Shown: positions 1 to 8,667, counted from the first letter of the stretch. The stretch: 64,000 nt of DNA from Streptomyces sp. S.PNR 29 (GCF_030386795.1 NZ_JANUQM010000020.1:1-64000); one strand, 5' to 3'. Program-made: numbers and translations. Notes: generated by a model not told the origin, from the letters alone.

Positions 1-1
1 C

Positions 2-3000
2 GCGACGTATGGGGGTGACGGCGACTTCACCGGTTCGACCGGTACCGACACCCAGACGGTGACCGCGGCGGGGACGACGACGACGGTGACGTCGAGTCCG
101 GATCCGTCGGTGGTGGGGGAGCAGGTGACGTTCACCGCGACGGTGGCTCCCGTCGCCCCGGGTGGTGGGTCGCCGACGGGGACGGTGACGTTCGACTTCG
201 GTGACGGCAGCGCGACGGTGGCGGTTCCGGTGGTGGGCGGTGTGGCGACGGCCACGCACACCTACACCTCGACGACGGGCAGTCCGTTCACTGTCACCGC
301 GACGTATGGGGGTGACGGCGACTTCACCGGTTCGACCGGTACCGACACCCAGACGGTGACCGCGGCGGGGACGACGACGACGGTGACGTCCAGTCCGGAC
401 CCGTCGGAGGTGGGGGAGCAGGTGACGTTCACCGCGACCGTCGCTCCCACCGCCCCGGGAGCCGGGTCGCCGACGGGGACGGTCACCTTCGACGTCGGGG
501 ACGGCAGCCCCACCCAGACCGTGCCGGTCTCCGGGGGAACGGCGACGATCACCCACACCTACACCAGTACCTCCGGCAGCCCCTACACCGTCACCGCCAC
601 CTACAACGGTGACGCCGACTTCAACTCCTCCACCGGCACCGACACACACACTGTGGAAGCGGCGGGAACCACCACAACGGTCACCACCAGCCCCGATCCC
701 TCGGTGGTCGGCCAGCCGGTCGACATCTCCGTGGCGGTGGCCAGCGATGTACCCGGCGCCGGAACACCGACCGGAAACGTGCTCGTCACCTTCGGGGACG
801 GGACACCGGCCGAGACCGTGACGCTGGTGGGCGGCGAGGCGACGGTCACCCACACCTACACCAGCACTGTGGGCAGCCCCTACACCGTCACCGCCACCTA
901 TGCCGGGAACGGCGACTTCAGCGCCTCCACCGGCACCGACACGCAGACGGTCAACCAGGCCGCGACGACCACCACGGTCACGTCGACCCCCGATCCGTCG
1001 GTCGTCGGCGAGCAGGTGACGATCACCGCCACGGTGACGCCCAACGCGCCCGGAGCCGGTACGCCCGGCGGGACGGTGTTCTTCGTCATCAGCGGCGGAC
1101 CGGTCCTCAGCGCTCCCGTCACCGCGGGCACCGCCACCGTCACCACCAGTGCCCTGACCGTCGGTCCCCACACCATCACCGCCATCTACACCGGCAACAG
1201 CAACTTCGGCCCGTCCGTCGGCACCGACACCCACACGGTGAACCAGTCGGCCACGACGACCGTGGTGACGTCGGCACCCGATCCGTCGCTGGTCGGTGAG
1301 CAGGTGACGGCCACGGCGACGGTGACCGTGGACGCGCCGGGTGCGGGGACGCCGACGGGAACGGTCACCTTCGACTTCGGCGACGGCTCCACGCCGGTCC
1401 CCGGAGTCGTCGTGGGCGGCGTGGCCACGGCCACCCACACCTACACGACGGCGACCGGCAGCCCGTTCACCATCATCGCCACCTACGGCGGGGACACCAG
1501 CTTCGCCGGCTCCTCGGACACCGACCCCCACACGGTCGGCGCGGCGGACACCACGACCACGGTGACCTCCACGCCCGATCCGTCGGTGGTGGGTGAGCAG
1601 GTGACGGTGACGGCGGCGGTGACCGCGGACGCCCCGGGTGCGGGGACGCCGACGGGGACGGTCACCTTCGACTTCGGTGACGGCAGCCCGGTCGCGACGG
1701 GGACCCTGGTGGGCGGCGTGGCCACGGTGACGCACGCGTACGCCACCACGGCGGGCAGCCCGTACACCATCACCGCCGGTTACGCCGGGAACGGCGACTT
1801 CAACGCCTCCACCGGTACCGACACCCAGACCGTGGGCCAGGCCGCGACGACCGCCACGGTGACCTCCACGCCCGACCCGTCGGTGGTGGGCGAGCCGGTG
1901 ACGGTGACGGCGACGGTGACCGCGGACGCCCCGGGTTCGGGGACGCCGACGGGGACGGTCACCTTCGACTTCGGTGACGGCAGCCCGGTCGCGACGGGGA
2001 CCCTGGTGGGCGGCGTGGCCACGGTCACGCACGCGTACGCCGCCACGGCGGGCAGCCCGTACACCATCACCGCGACCTACGGCGGGGACGGCGACTTCGC
2101 CGGTGCCTCGGGCACGGACACCCAGACGGTGAACCAGGCCACGACCACGGCCACGGTGACGTCCGCTCCCGATCCGTCGGTGGTGGGCGAGCCGGTGACG
2201 GTGACGGCGACCGTCACCCCGGACGCTCCGGGCGCGGGGACACCGTCGGGGACCGTGACCTTCGACTTCGGTGACGGGTCGCCGGCCGTCACCGAAACCC
2301 TCGTCGGGGGAACCGCGACGACCACCCACACCTACACGGACGCGTCAGGGAGCCCCTACACCATCAGCGTCGCGTACGGCGGGGACGGCGACTTCGCCGG
2401 TGCCTCGGGCACGGACACCCAGACGGTGAACCAGGCGGCGACCACGGCCACGGTGACGTCCGCTCCCGATCCGTCGGTGGTGGGCGAGCCGGTGACGGTG
2501 ACGGCGACCGTCACCCCGGACGCTCCGGGGGCCGGGACGCCCACGGGGACCGTCACCTTCGACTTCGGTGACGGGTCGGGGACGGTTCCCGCGACGGTGG
2601 CAGGCGGGGTGGCCACGGTCACCCACGTCTACGCGGACGTGACCGGGAGCCCGTACACCATCACCGCGACCTACGGTGGAGACGCGAACTTCGCCGGGGA
2701 CACCGCTACGGACACCCAGACGGTGAACCAGGCGGCGACCACGGCCACGGTGACGTCCGCTCCCGATCCGTCGGTCGAGGGCGAGCCGGTGTCGGTGACG
2801 GCGACGGTGACCGCGGACGCTCCGGGTGCGGGTACGCCGACGGGGACGGTGACCTTCGACTTCGGTGACGGGTCGCCGGCCGTCACCGAAACCCTGGTCG
2901 GGGGAACCGCGACGACCACCCACACGTACACGGACGATGCGGGGAGCCCGTACACCATCACCGCGACCTACGGTGGAGACGCGAACTTCGCCGGGGACAC

Positions 3001-3034
3001 CGCGACGGACGGTCACCAGGTCGAGCCGGCCGCC
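2..3034 (+). repeat. Tandem DNA repeat array encoding ten Ig-like units
   Basis: The coding repeats are also strongly conserved as DNA, with period mostly about 291-297 bp. Adjacent units, for example those starting near 1850, 2150, 2450 and 2740, share long identical stretches. This indicates recent unit duplication or gene conversion. Such arrays can change copy number and can collapse in short-read assembly. Confidence 0.8.
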
Positions 3035-3037
3035 TAG
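2..3037 (+). CDS. Ig-like domain repeat protein (5' end outside window)
   Basis: The frame is open to the left edge, so this is only the C-terminal part of a larger protein; the first in-frame GTG (59) is internal. Ten complete units of about 85-100 residues follow a partial one. Each starts near T-x-VTSxPDPSxVGE, continues with GTVTFDFGDGS, then THTYTxxxGSPYTxTATYxGD and ends TDTQTV. The pattern is that of bacterial Ig-like (Big_3_5-type) beta-sandwich repeats with a PKD-like FGDGS loop. Unit 4 lacks the FGDGS segment and is shorter. The protein ends EPAA with no membrane anchor or sortase signal, so secretion and anchoring must depend on the unseen N-terminus. Likely a surface or secreted adhesin/matrix protein (inference). 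Confidence 0.85.
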   Translation, partial: ATYGGDGDFTGSTGTDTQTVTAAGTTTTVTSSPDPSVVGEQVTFTATVAPVAPGGGSPTGTVTFDFGDGSATVAVPVVGGVATATHTYTSTTGSPFTVTATYGGDGDFTGSTGTDTQTVTAAGTTTTVTSSPDPSEVGEQVTFTATVAPTAPGAGSPTGTVTFDVGDGSPTQTVPVSGGTATITHTYTSTSGSPYTVTATYNGDADFNSSTGTDTHTVEAAGTTTTVTTSPDPSVVGQPVDISVAVASDVPGAGTPTGNVLVTFGDGTPAETVTLVGGEATVTHTYTSTVGSPYTVTATYAGNGDFSASTGTDTQTVNQAATTTTVTSTPDPSVVGEQVTITATVTPNAPGAGTPGGTVFFVISGGPVLSAPVTAGTATVTTSALTVGPHTITAIYTGNSNFGPSVGTDTHTVNQSATTTVVTSAPDPSLVGEQVTATATVTVDAPGAGTPTGTVTFDFGDGSTPVPGVVVGGVATATHTYTTATGSPFTIIATYGGDTSFAGSSDTDPHTVGAADTTTTVTSTPDPSVVGEQVTVTAAVTADAPGAGTPTGTVTFDFGDGSPVATGTLVGGVATVTHAYATTAGSPYTITAGYAGNGDFNASTGTDTQTVGQAATTATVTSTPDPSVVGEPVTVTATVTADAPGSGTPTGTVTFDFGDGSPVATGTLVGGVATVTHAYAATAGSPYTITATYGGDGDFAGASGTDTQTVNQATTTATVTSAPDPSVVGEPVTVTATVTPDAPGAGTPSGTVTFDFGDGSPAVTETLVGGTATTTHTYTDASGSPYTISVAYGGDGDFAGASGTDTQTVNQAATTATVTSAPDPSVVGEPVTVTATVTPDAPGAGTPTGTVTFDFGDGSGTVPATVAGGVATVTHVYADVTGSPYTITATYGGDANFAGDTATDTQTVNQAATTATVTSAPDPSVEGEPVSVTATVTADAPGAGTPTGTVTFDFGDGSPAVTETLVGGTATTTHTYTDDAGSPYTITATYGGDANFAGDTATDGHQVEPAA

Positions 3038-3050
3038 CAGCCGGACAAGT

Positions 3051-3089
3051 GCGCTGTGCGCTCCCACGATCCGTGGGAGCGCACAGCGC
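3051..3089. terminator. Strong bidirectional hairpin terminator
   Basis: A perfect inverted repeat has 17-nt arms: GCGCTGTGCGCTCCCAC at 3051-3067 and its complement at 3073-3089, loop GATCC (the outer G-C can also pair, leaving a 3-nt loop). It lies between two convergent stop codons (3037 plus, 3100 minus), so it likely ends both transcripts. There is no U-tract, which is common for Streptomyces terminators. Confidence 0.85.
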
Positions 3090-3099
3090 CGTTCGGCGC

Positions 3100-3777
3100 T
3101 CAGGCCACTGTGGCGTGCAGTTCGTCGGCGAAGCCGTTGACCGGCCGCAGCACGCCGGAGAGTTCGAGGAGGAACAGGGGGACCCCCAGGGCGTCGGCGC
3201 GGGCGCGGGCGTCGTCGGCGTACCCGGCGAGGGAGAAGTAGACGCACGCGGCGGACTCCGTCATGGCCGTCAGCCACAGGCATTCCACGTCACGCACCGA
3301 GGCCGGGCGCACCGACGGGTCGACCTGGGCCAGGATCCCGGAGGCGGCGAGCCCGATGCCGGCCGTGGGCCGCTGATCCGCACGACGGACGTCCAGGTAG
3401 CCGAGCCACCGCAGATACAGGGCCACGGCCGTGACGGCGTCGCGAGCGGTACGCACCGGGACGGGCCGGTAGGCGGGGCGCCGGGGCGTGGGGGCACGCC
3501 GCGTCCTGCCGACGGCCGCGCGCGCGACCGGCACGCGCAGCACCGTCCCGCAGGGGCAGCCCAGTTCCGGACGCGGCCACTCGTCCTTGCGCCCGCAGGC
3601 GGGGCAGCGCACGGTCACCCACTCCTCGTCCCACGCCCGGTGGGTGACGGCCGTCGTGACCCCATGCCGGTCGAGGGGCGGGGTGACGGGCGTGCCACAG
3701 GCGCACGGATACGACGGCGGGGCGTAGCGGTGCTCCCGCCCGCAGGCCGGACAGGGCACCGAGATGCTCTCGGACAT
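3100..3777 (-). CDS. Zinc-ribbon protein with Mrr-like (restriction-endonuclease-fold) C-terminal domain
   Basis: About 225 aa. The N-terminal half has two zinc-ribbon-like modules (CPACGREH...CACG and CPACGRKD...CPCG). The C-terminal half (about residues 110-225) has the layout of an Mrr/type IV endonuclease-like fold: helix RDAVTAVALYLRWLGY, then GIGLAASGILAQVD where active enzymes carry D-x(n)-(Q/E)-x-K. The catalytic lysine appears replaced by Asp, so nuclease activity is doubtful. The ATG at 3777 has GGAGG 12 nt upstream; other in-frame starts lie at 3786 and 3843. It converges on the Ig-repeat gene and is divergent from the carboligase remnant. Fold assignment is inference from pattern; substrate unknown. 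Confidence 0.65.
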   Translation of the reverse strand: MSESISVPCPACGREHRYAPPSYPCACGTPVTPPLDRHGVTTAVTHRAWDEEWVTVRCPACGRKDEWPRPELGCPCGTVLRVPVARAAVGRTRRAPTPRRPAYRPVPVRTARDAVTAVALYLRWLGYLDVRRADQRPTAGIGLAASGILAQVDPSVRPASVRDVECLWLTAMTESAACVYFSLAGYADDARARADALGVPLFLLELSGVLRPVNGFADELHATVA

Positions 3778-3828
3778 GGCCCTCATCGTCCTCCAGGAAG
3801 CCCCCGGTTGTCCGTCGCTTTGGGGCTC

Positions 3829-3857
3829 TTGACGGCCCTGCACGCCCCCTTTACCTT
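3829..3857 (+). promoter_or_regulatory. Sigma-70-type promoter of the glyoxylate carboligase remnant
   Basis: TTGACG at 3829-3834, a 17-nt spacer, then TACCTT at 3852-3857 matches the Streptomyces HrdB-type pattern TTGACN-N17-TANNNT. It points at the gcl remnant and is followed immediately by the operator-like 15-mer at 3860. Confidence 0.55.
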
Positions 3858-3859
3858 AC

Positions 3860-3874
3860 TTCCACATAGCAGAA
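3860..3874 (+). promoter_or_regulatory. AllR-type operator candidate (copy 1)
   Basis: The 15-mer TTCCACATAGCAGAA has the form TTCC-N7-RGAA and sits just after the -10 box, about where transcription should start. The same form recurs inside the malate synthase promoter (44008-44022) and between allR and allB (46091-46105). Assignment to AllR is inference. Confidence 0.5.
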
Positions 3875-3880
3875 GAATAA

Positions 3881-4882
3881 TTCCGCTATACGCTCCCGAA
3901 CCTGTGCGTCACGGGCCAGGCCCCGACCGCCGTGTTCCACAAGGAGGACTTCCAGGCCGTCGACATCGCCTCCATCGCGGGGCCGGTCACGAAGATGGCG
4001 GTCACCGTCCTGGAGGCCGGGCAGGTCCCCGGCGTCTTCCAGCAGGCCTTCCACCTCATGCGCTCCGGCCGTCCCGGCCCGGTCCTGATCGACCTGCCGG
4101 TCGACGTCCAGCTGACGGAGATCGAGTTCGACCCGGAGACCTACCAACCGCTCCCGGTCTGCAAGCCGGCCGCGAGCCGCCCCCAGATCGAGAAGGCGTT
4201 CGGCATGCTCAACGCCGCCGAGCGGCCCCTGATCGTCGCAGGAGGCGGCGTCATCAATGCCGACGCGGCCGAACTCCTCGTGGAGTTCGCCGAGTTGAGG
4301 GCGAAGGGCGAACTGCCCGACCGTTCCGGCTGGGCCGCCGCGGCGCAGGAGCGGAAGGCACGCCTCCAGCGCCGTACGCACTTCGACGACATCCCCATCA
4401 AGCCGCAACGCGTCTACGAGGAGATGAACAAGGCCTTCGGCCCCGAGACCCGGTACGTCTCGGCGATCGGTCTCTCACAGATCGCCGGCGCCCAGCACAG
4501 GATCCCGTACGTGCATGTGCTGGTGAACAACTCCTACCTGGGCCTGATCCGGCAGGCGCAGCGTGCGTTCGACATGGACTTCCAGGTCAGGCTGGAGTTC
4601 GAGAACATCAACGCGCCCGAGCTGGGCGTCTACGGCGTCGATCACGTCAGGGTCGCCGAGGGCCTCGGCTGCAAGGCGATCCGGGTGACCGACCCGGAGG
4701 AGCTGGGTGCCGCCTTCGAGCAGGCCGGGAAGCTCGCGGCCGAGTACCGGGTGCCGGTCGTCGTCGAGGCCATCCTGGAGCGCGTCACCGACATCGCCAT
4801 GTCGGCCACCAACGACATCAGCACCCTCTGCTCAGTACGAGCCGCTGCCGCAGGAGGCTCCGCAGGAGTAGCCGCGGCCTGA
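3881..4882 (+). pseudogene. gcl: Glyoxylate carboligase remnant with internal deletions
   Basis: Glyoxylate carboligase (TPP enzyme, about 590 aa) condenses two glyoxylates to tartronate semialdehyde. Here about 325 codons remain. The N-terminal part is missing: homology begins at LCVTGQAP, after an in-frame TAA at 3878. Internal in-frame gaps lie after LLVEFAEL (about 4300) and after SQIAGAQ (about 4495). The second gap removes the region that normally carries the GDYDFQF TPP/Mg site, so the product cannot be catalytic. Typical gcl blocks survive: HKEDFQAVDI, QRRTHFDDIPIKPQRVYEEM, NINAPELGVYGVDHV. Homology ends near NDIS (about 4825) and the frame runs on into the tail of the opposite-strand gene. 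Reading frame is kept across both deletions, suggesting fairly recent decay. Promoter and operator upstream are intact. Confidence 0.85.
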
Positions 4883-5449
4883 CGAGCCGCCCCCTCCGCC
4901 GCGCGAGGAGTGCCGCAGCATCCCCTTGTCCGCCACGTCGGCCCGTGGGATCAGCCCCGCCCGCAGGGCGAAGCGCGGGACGAGCACCGGCAGGGCCGCC
5001 TCACCGTGCAGCGCGACGGCGACCAGCTTGTCGTGGTCCGTCAGTCCGCGTCGGCTCCTGGGCAGGGGGTGTTGCTCCTGCAGATCCCGCACATGGCGGC
5101 GGGCGCCGCGTGTCGGGCCGAGCAGCGGGTAGCGCAGCAACCCGGCCTTCGCGAGGGGGATGCGCATCAGGGCCACCGCCAGCCGGATCTCCGACCGCCT
5201 CACCAACTCCCGCAGCCCGCAGGGCTTCTGGAGGGACGCGTACACCGCGCCCTCCAGCGGTGGCAGGGCCGGCGGCGACTCCTCCGAGTCGGTGACCGCC
5301 TCCAGCGCCCGTATCGTCCCCGTCCGGCCGGCCTGAGCAGCGCCCCGCAGGTACAGGCCCACCACGGCGACCGTGACGGCGGCGCGGGGCCCGCCCCGCA
5401 GGAGCGCCATCTCGTGCGGTTCCAGCCGGACCGGCTCCGCGCCGCCCAT
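4832..5449 (-). CDS. TIGR04222-type glycine-rich-tail protein
   Basis: 205 aa from ATG 5449, with GGGGGTG about 6 nt upstream. The core LEPHEMALLRGGPRAAVTVAVVGLYLRGA matches the TIGR04222 family, which in Streptomyces reads L-x-P-x-E-x-A-x-L-x-GG-P and ends in a Gly/Ser-rich tail, here GGGGGSSGRGYSCGASCGSG. Family members usually carry N-terminal membrane segments; none is present here, so this may be a short form. The 3' end overlaps the gcl remnant frame (4832-4882), so the deletion that cut gcl ended at this gene. Function unknown. Confidence 0.65.
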   Translation of the reverse strand: MGGAEPVRLEPHEMALLRGGPRAAVTVAVVGLYLRGAAQAGRTGTIRALEAVTDSEESPPALPPLEGAVYASLQKPCGLRELVRRSEIRLAVALMRIPLAKAGLLRYPLLGPTRGARRHVRDLQEQHPLPRSRRGLTDHDKLVAVALHGEAALPVLVPRFALRAGLIPRADVADKGMLRHSSRGGGGGSSGRGYSCGASCGSGSY

Positions 5450-5606
5450 CACATCACCCCCGTGCCGGGGCCCGCCGCCCCCGTGCCGGCGGGCCCCGTG
5501 TGAGGAGACTGTGCCCCAGGCAGGGGGCCGTCGAAGCCTCGCCGTGCCGGTTTCAGAGGTTGATTTGAGCATGTCGTAGCCGGCCTACGTCCCGTGACGT
5601 ACGCGC

Positions 5607-5852
5607 CTAGTGTTCGCGGTGTTCGTGGTGCTCGGACAGCCCCGGCCAGTCGTCCGGCCCGCCGCCCTGCCACTCGATGAGGTCGCTCTCCGCGACGTCC
5701 GTGACGTACAGGTCGGCCAGCCGCAGGATCTCGCCGACATCGTCGACGTGCGAGGCGACGCCGAGTGTCTCGTCGCCCTCGGTGACCCGCCGGGAACCGT
5801 CCAGGGCCGGGGCGTGCACCACGATGTGCGGATGCTCCGTCGGATGTGCCAT
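5607..5852 (-). CDS. Small conserved Streptomyces protein
   Basis: 81 aa, acidic, His-rich C-terminus (EHHEHREH). The arrangement IVVHxPALDGSRRV...G...DV.E.LR.A...DLIEWQGGGPDDW matches a widespread family of very short Streptomyces hypothetical proteins. No signal peptide or membrane segment. The ribosome-binding site before ATG 5852 is poor (GAAGG lies only 1 nt away), so a start at a downstream GTG is possible. Function unknown. Confidence 0.6.
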   Translation of the reverse strand: MAHPTEHPHIVVHAPALDGSRRVTEGDETLGVASHVDDVGEILRLADLYVTDVAESDLIEWQGGGPDDWPGLSEHHEHREH

Positions 5853-5903
5853 GCCTTCAGGCTGCTGCGCGCCGACCGGATCCGCACCCCCAGAGGGAGG
5901 ACG

Positions 5904-6020
5904 TCAGACCTGGGCGCCCGAGAGACGCTCCACGCCCCGCAGCAGCGCCGAGTGGTCCAGGCCGACGTCGCCCTGCGCGCGCAGGGACGCGACCAACTGG
6001 GCGACGACGCGGGAGTTCCG
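5904..6020 (-). pseudogene. C-terminal remnant of a 3-hydroxyisobutyrate/tartronate-semialdehyde-reductase-like dehydrogenase
   Basis: The minus strand encodes about 37 residues ending VGLDHSALLRGVERLSGAQ-V-stop. This is the usual end of NAD-dependent 6-phosphogluconate-dehydrogenase-like proteins (DLDHSAL...VE-LSG), a family that includes 2-hydroxy-3-oxopropionate reductase, the enzyme after glyoxylate carboligase. No start codon, NAD site or catalytic Lys is present. With the broken gcl nearby it suggests decay of a glycerate-pathway locus. The specific enzyme identity is inference. Confidence 0.45.
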
Positions 6021-6059
6021 TGAAAGACCTGTCAAGGGGCCCGCAAGCAACGCGCGCGG

Positions 6060-6767
6060 TCAGAGGGCGTCGACGGCGCTCACCTTCCAGCTCTCCGCGG
6101 TGCGCGTGAGTGTCATCCGGACGCGGTTCAGATCCAGACGCGGCCCGGAGACCTGGGTGCTCCGGGTCACCTGGTTGACGAAGAGCAGCACCACGACCCG
6201 GTCCGGCGAGGCCGACACGACGGAGGCCGCGGGGGCGCCGCCGCCCGGCGGCTCCACGACCGTCGCCTTCACCACCCCGTGGTACTTCTTCGCCGTCGGC
6301 GCGACCACGGTCCTGGTGGTCTTCGCGTACTCGTCGCGGAACTTCCCGGTCAGATGCGTGCGGGCGCGTGCGAAGTCCCGGTCCAGATGGCGGTAGTCGT
6401 ACGACAGCACCACCGGCGCCGCCTGCCGCGCGGCCGTCAGTGCCTGGTCCCGGGCGTCCTGGGCCCGCCGCCCCTCCCGGTACTGCCACCCGAGCACGGC
6501 GACCGCGACCAGACCGGCCACGAGGACGAGCGCCAGTACCAGGGTGTACAGCCTTCGCCGGGGCCGCTCCAGCGGAGTTTCGGCCGGCTCCGGGGACTTC
6601 GGTGACGGCTCGGGCGGGTCGTCCCAGCCGTTCCTGGCCTCGATCACCGCGGCCGGCCCGGACCGCTGCTCCTCCGGCCGGTCGTCGCCGGTCTGCCGGG
6701 GGTGTTCCGCCCGCTGGGCGCGCTTGGCCGCCGCGCGCTTGGCCGCCGTCATGGTGCGGTTCGCCAT
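6060..6767 (-). CDS. Mce-associated membrane protein (last gene of mce operon)
   Basis: 235 aa from ATG 6767 with GGAG upstream. Cytoplasmic basic/Pro-rich N-terminus (about 1-72), one membrane helix (LYTLVLALVLVAGLVAVAVLGW, about 73-94), then an extracytoplasmic domain with the VLSYDYRHLDRDFARARTHLTGKF block typical of Mce-associated proteins (NTF2-like fold expected). It is a paralogue of the preceding gene. By analogy with mycobacterial Mam proteins it should stabilise the Mce transporter at the membrane. It lies 26 nt after its neighbour and is the distal gene of the operon. Confidence 0.85.
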   Translation of the reverse strand: MANRTMTAAKRAAAKRAQRAEHPRQTGDDRPEEQRSGPAAVIEARNGWDDPPEPSPKSPEPAETPLERPRRRLYTLVLALVLVAGLVAVAVLGWQYREGRRAQDARDQALTAARQAAPVVLSYDYRHLDRDFARARTHLTGKFRDEYAKTTRTVVAPTAKKYHGVVKATVVEPPGGGAPAASVVSASPDRVVVLLFVNQVTRSTQVSGPRLDLNRVRMTLTRTAESWKVSAVDAL

Positions 6768-6793
6768 GGTCCTGCTCCTCACTCGTGTGCCGG

Positions 6794-7396
6794 TCAGCCG
6801 ACGAACTCGACGTCGGAGGTCAGCCAGCGGCCGTCCCGGTGCACCAGGTCGAGCTGCAGCCGATAGGTGCGCGCCTCCCCGTCGGGTGCGGCGGTGTTGG
6901 TCACCTTGCTGTCGGCGACCACCAGGACGCGGGCCGAGCGCGCGTCGGACCGGACGATGCCCGCTTCGAGGACTTGTCCCTCGGAAACGGATTTGTTCTC
7001 GGCGACCAGCTTGGTCAGCTGCTCGGTCTGCGCGGCGAACTCCTTCCTGAAGTCGCCGGTGGCGCCCCGGAGCACGTTCGCGCTGTCCCGGCCGTAGTGC
7101 CGGTAGTCGAGCGAGGTGAAGTTCAGCGCCGACTGGCGGGCCGCGGCCAGGATGTCCTGGCGCCGCTGGTCCGCCTGACGCTGGTCGTGCAACTGGAGGC
7201 TCAGCCACACCGCCAGCGCGCTCGTCAGTGCCGTCGCGGCCACGAGAACCGCCGACAGCACCCGGCGCCGCCGTCCGGACTGTGGTGTGCTCCGCCCGCC
7301 GTCCGCGCGTCCGGTGACCAGCCTCCGCAGCCGCAGCAGCGGTCTGAGTGCCCGTGCGAGAAGGGCGCCGCGGGGTGCGCGGAGCCCTCCGCTCAT
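6794..7396 (-). CDS. Mce-associated membrane protein
   Basis: 200 aa. The ATG at 7396 overlaps the mceF stop (ATGA), so it is preferred to upstream ATGs at 7420 and 7426. Arg-rich N-terminus, one membrane helix (VLSAVLVAATALTSALAVWL, about 45-64), then an extracytoplasmic domain with FTSLDYRHYGRDSANVLRGATGDFRKEF, the Mce-associated signature also seen in the next gene. Expected role is accessory or stabilising subunit of the Mce lipid importer. Translational coupling to mceF is likely. Confidence 0.85.
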   Translation of the reverse strand: MSGGLRAPRGALLARALRPLLRLRRLVTGRADGGRSTPQSGRRRRVLSAVLVAATALTSALAVWLSLQLHDQRQADQRRQDILAAARQSALNFTSLDYRHYGRDSANVLRGATGDFRKEFAAQTEQLTKLVAENKSVSEGQVLEAGIVRSDARSARVLVVADSKVTNTAAPDGEARTYRLQLDLVHRDGRWLTSDVEFVG

Positions 7397-8667
7397 GCCA
7401 TCGGTCCGACGAGCAGCCATTGCCACGACTCCTTTCCGAACGTGTTCCGTTCGCCGCCGGTCGAGCCGATCTCGACGGGCCTTCCCTCCGGGCCGGTGGC
7501 GCCGCCGGTCTCCGGGTCGTACGGGGTGACGTACGCCGCCTGGCTTCCCCTGCCCGTGCGGGGCGCGGCGCCGGGGGCGTTCTGCGCGCCGCGCACCGAG
7601 ATGTCGCCGCCGCGCGGTGCCGTGCAGCGGGCGTCGGTGTTCGCCGGGCGCGTGCTGGTGTCGGCGGGGTCGCGCCGCCGGGTGTCGTAGCCCTGCGTGC
7701 AGGGCGGCGGGTCGTCGGCGTTCAGGACCAGCCCGAAGTGGGTGGTGCCGTCGCCGGGGATGACGGTGTAGCTGCCGGCGACCACCACGGGGAAGGTCAC
7801 CAGGGCCTGCTCCACGCCGGGCAGCCGCGCCAGCGTCACCTGGCCGCCGCTGATGAGGTTGGCGAGCAGCACCGGCAGGGTCGGCCGGGTGGACTTCAGC
7901 AGCGAGTTCACCTCCACGGCGGCGGGAGTCGCGGTGTCGATCAGCCGCCGCAGGTCCCCGTCGCTCGACTTCAACTGCGCGGTGAGCGCCGCCAGGTCAC
8001 GGGAGAACGATCTGATCGCCGAGCCCTGGTCGGCCTGCGTCCTGAGCACCGTCCGCGAGTCCTCGATGAGCGAGACGGTCTCCGGGAGCGCGTCGGACGC
8101 CGACTCGACGAGCGCGTTGCCGGAGTCCACCAGGCGGCCGAGGTGCGGTCCCGTGCCGGCGAAGGCCTTGCCCAGTTCGTCGACGGTGGTGCGCAGATCG
8201 TCCTTGCCGACCGAGTTCACCAGCCGGTCGAGGCTGAGCACGAGGTCCGTGGTGGCCAGCGGCACCCGGGTGTGCTCGCGGGGGATCGCGCTGCCGTCGA
8301 GCAGGTACGGGCCGCCGTTCCGGCGCGGCTGGAGGTCGACGTACTGCTCGCCGACCGCCGAGCGGTTGGCCACCACGGCCAGCGTGTCCTGAGGGATGCG
8401 CGGTGCCCCGTCGTCGATCTTCAGGGCCACCGACACACCGGAGGCGGTCAGCCGCAGCGGGCCCACCCGCCCCACCGGCACCCCGCGGTAGGTGACCTCG
8501 GCACCGGAGAAGATCCCCCCGGAGTCGGCGAAGTCGGCCCGCACGGTGTACCCGCGGTCGAGGAGGGCGTCCGTGAGACCCGTGTACCGGGCTCCCACGT
8601 AGGACACCCCGACCGCGGTGATGGCGGTGAAGGCGAGCAGCTGGGCCTTGACCGTACGTGTGATCAC
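7393..8667 (-). CDS. mceF: MceF-type mammalian-cell-entry domain protein
   Basis: 424 aa from GTG 8667, which overlaps the mceE stop (GTGA). N-terminal membrane anchor (LLAFTAITAVGVSYVGARY), then the MlaD/Mce domain (about 35-115: YTVRADFADSGGIFSGAEVTYRGVPVG...VGEQYVDL), a long alpha-helical region, and a Pro/Gly-rich tail ending VGPMA. Last Mce subunit of the operon. Mce proteins assemble a hexameric tunnel carrying lipids across the envelope; in this Gram-positive it would bind substrate outside the membrane and pass it to the YrbE permeases. Confidence 0.93.
   Translation of the reverse strand: MITRTVKAQLLAFTAITAVGVSYVGARYTGLTDALLDRGYTVRADFADSGGIFSGAEVTYRGVPVGRVGPLRLTASGVSVALKIDDGAPRIPQDTLAVVANRSAVGEQYVDLQPRRNGGPYLLDGSAIPREHTRVPLATTDLVLSLDRLVNSVGKDDLRTTVDELGKAFAGTGPHLGRLVDSGNALVESASDALPETVSLIEDSRTVLRTQADQGSAIRSFSRDLAALTAQLKSSDGDLRRLIDTATPAAVEVNSLLKSTRPTLPVLLANLISGGQVTLARLPGVEQALVTFPVVVAGSYTVIPGDGTTHFGLVLNADDPPPCTQGYDTRRRDPADTSTRPANTDARCTAPRGGDISVRGAQNAPGAAPRTGRGSQAAYVTPYDPETGGATGPEGRPVEIGSTGGERNTFGKESWQWLLVGPMA

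Noticed and set aside
262..3283. Series of minus-strand open frames of 80-310 codons under the Ig-repeat gene
   Set aside because: They recur once per repeat with the repeat period and are compositional shadows of the plus-strand gene; none has a ribosome site or domain.
3049..5295. 748-codon plus-strand open frame
   Set aside because: Arg/Pro/Gly-rich shadow spanning a minus-strand gene, the gcl remnant and part of the TIGR04222-type gene; no domain.
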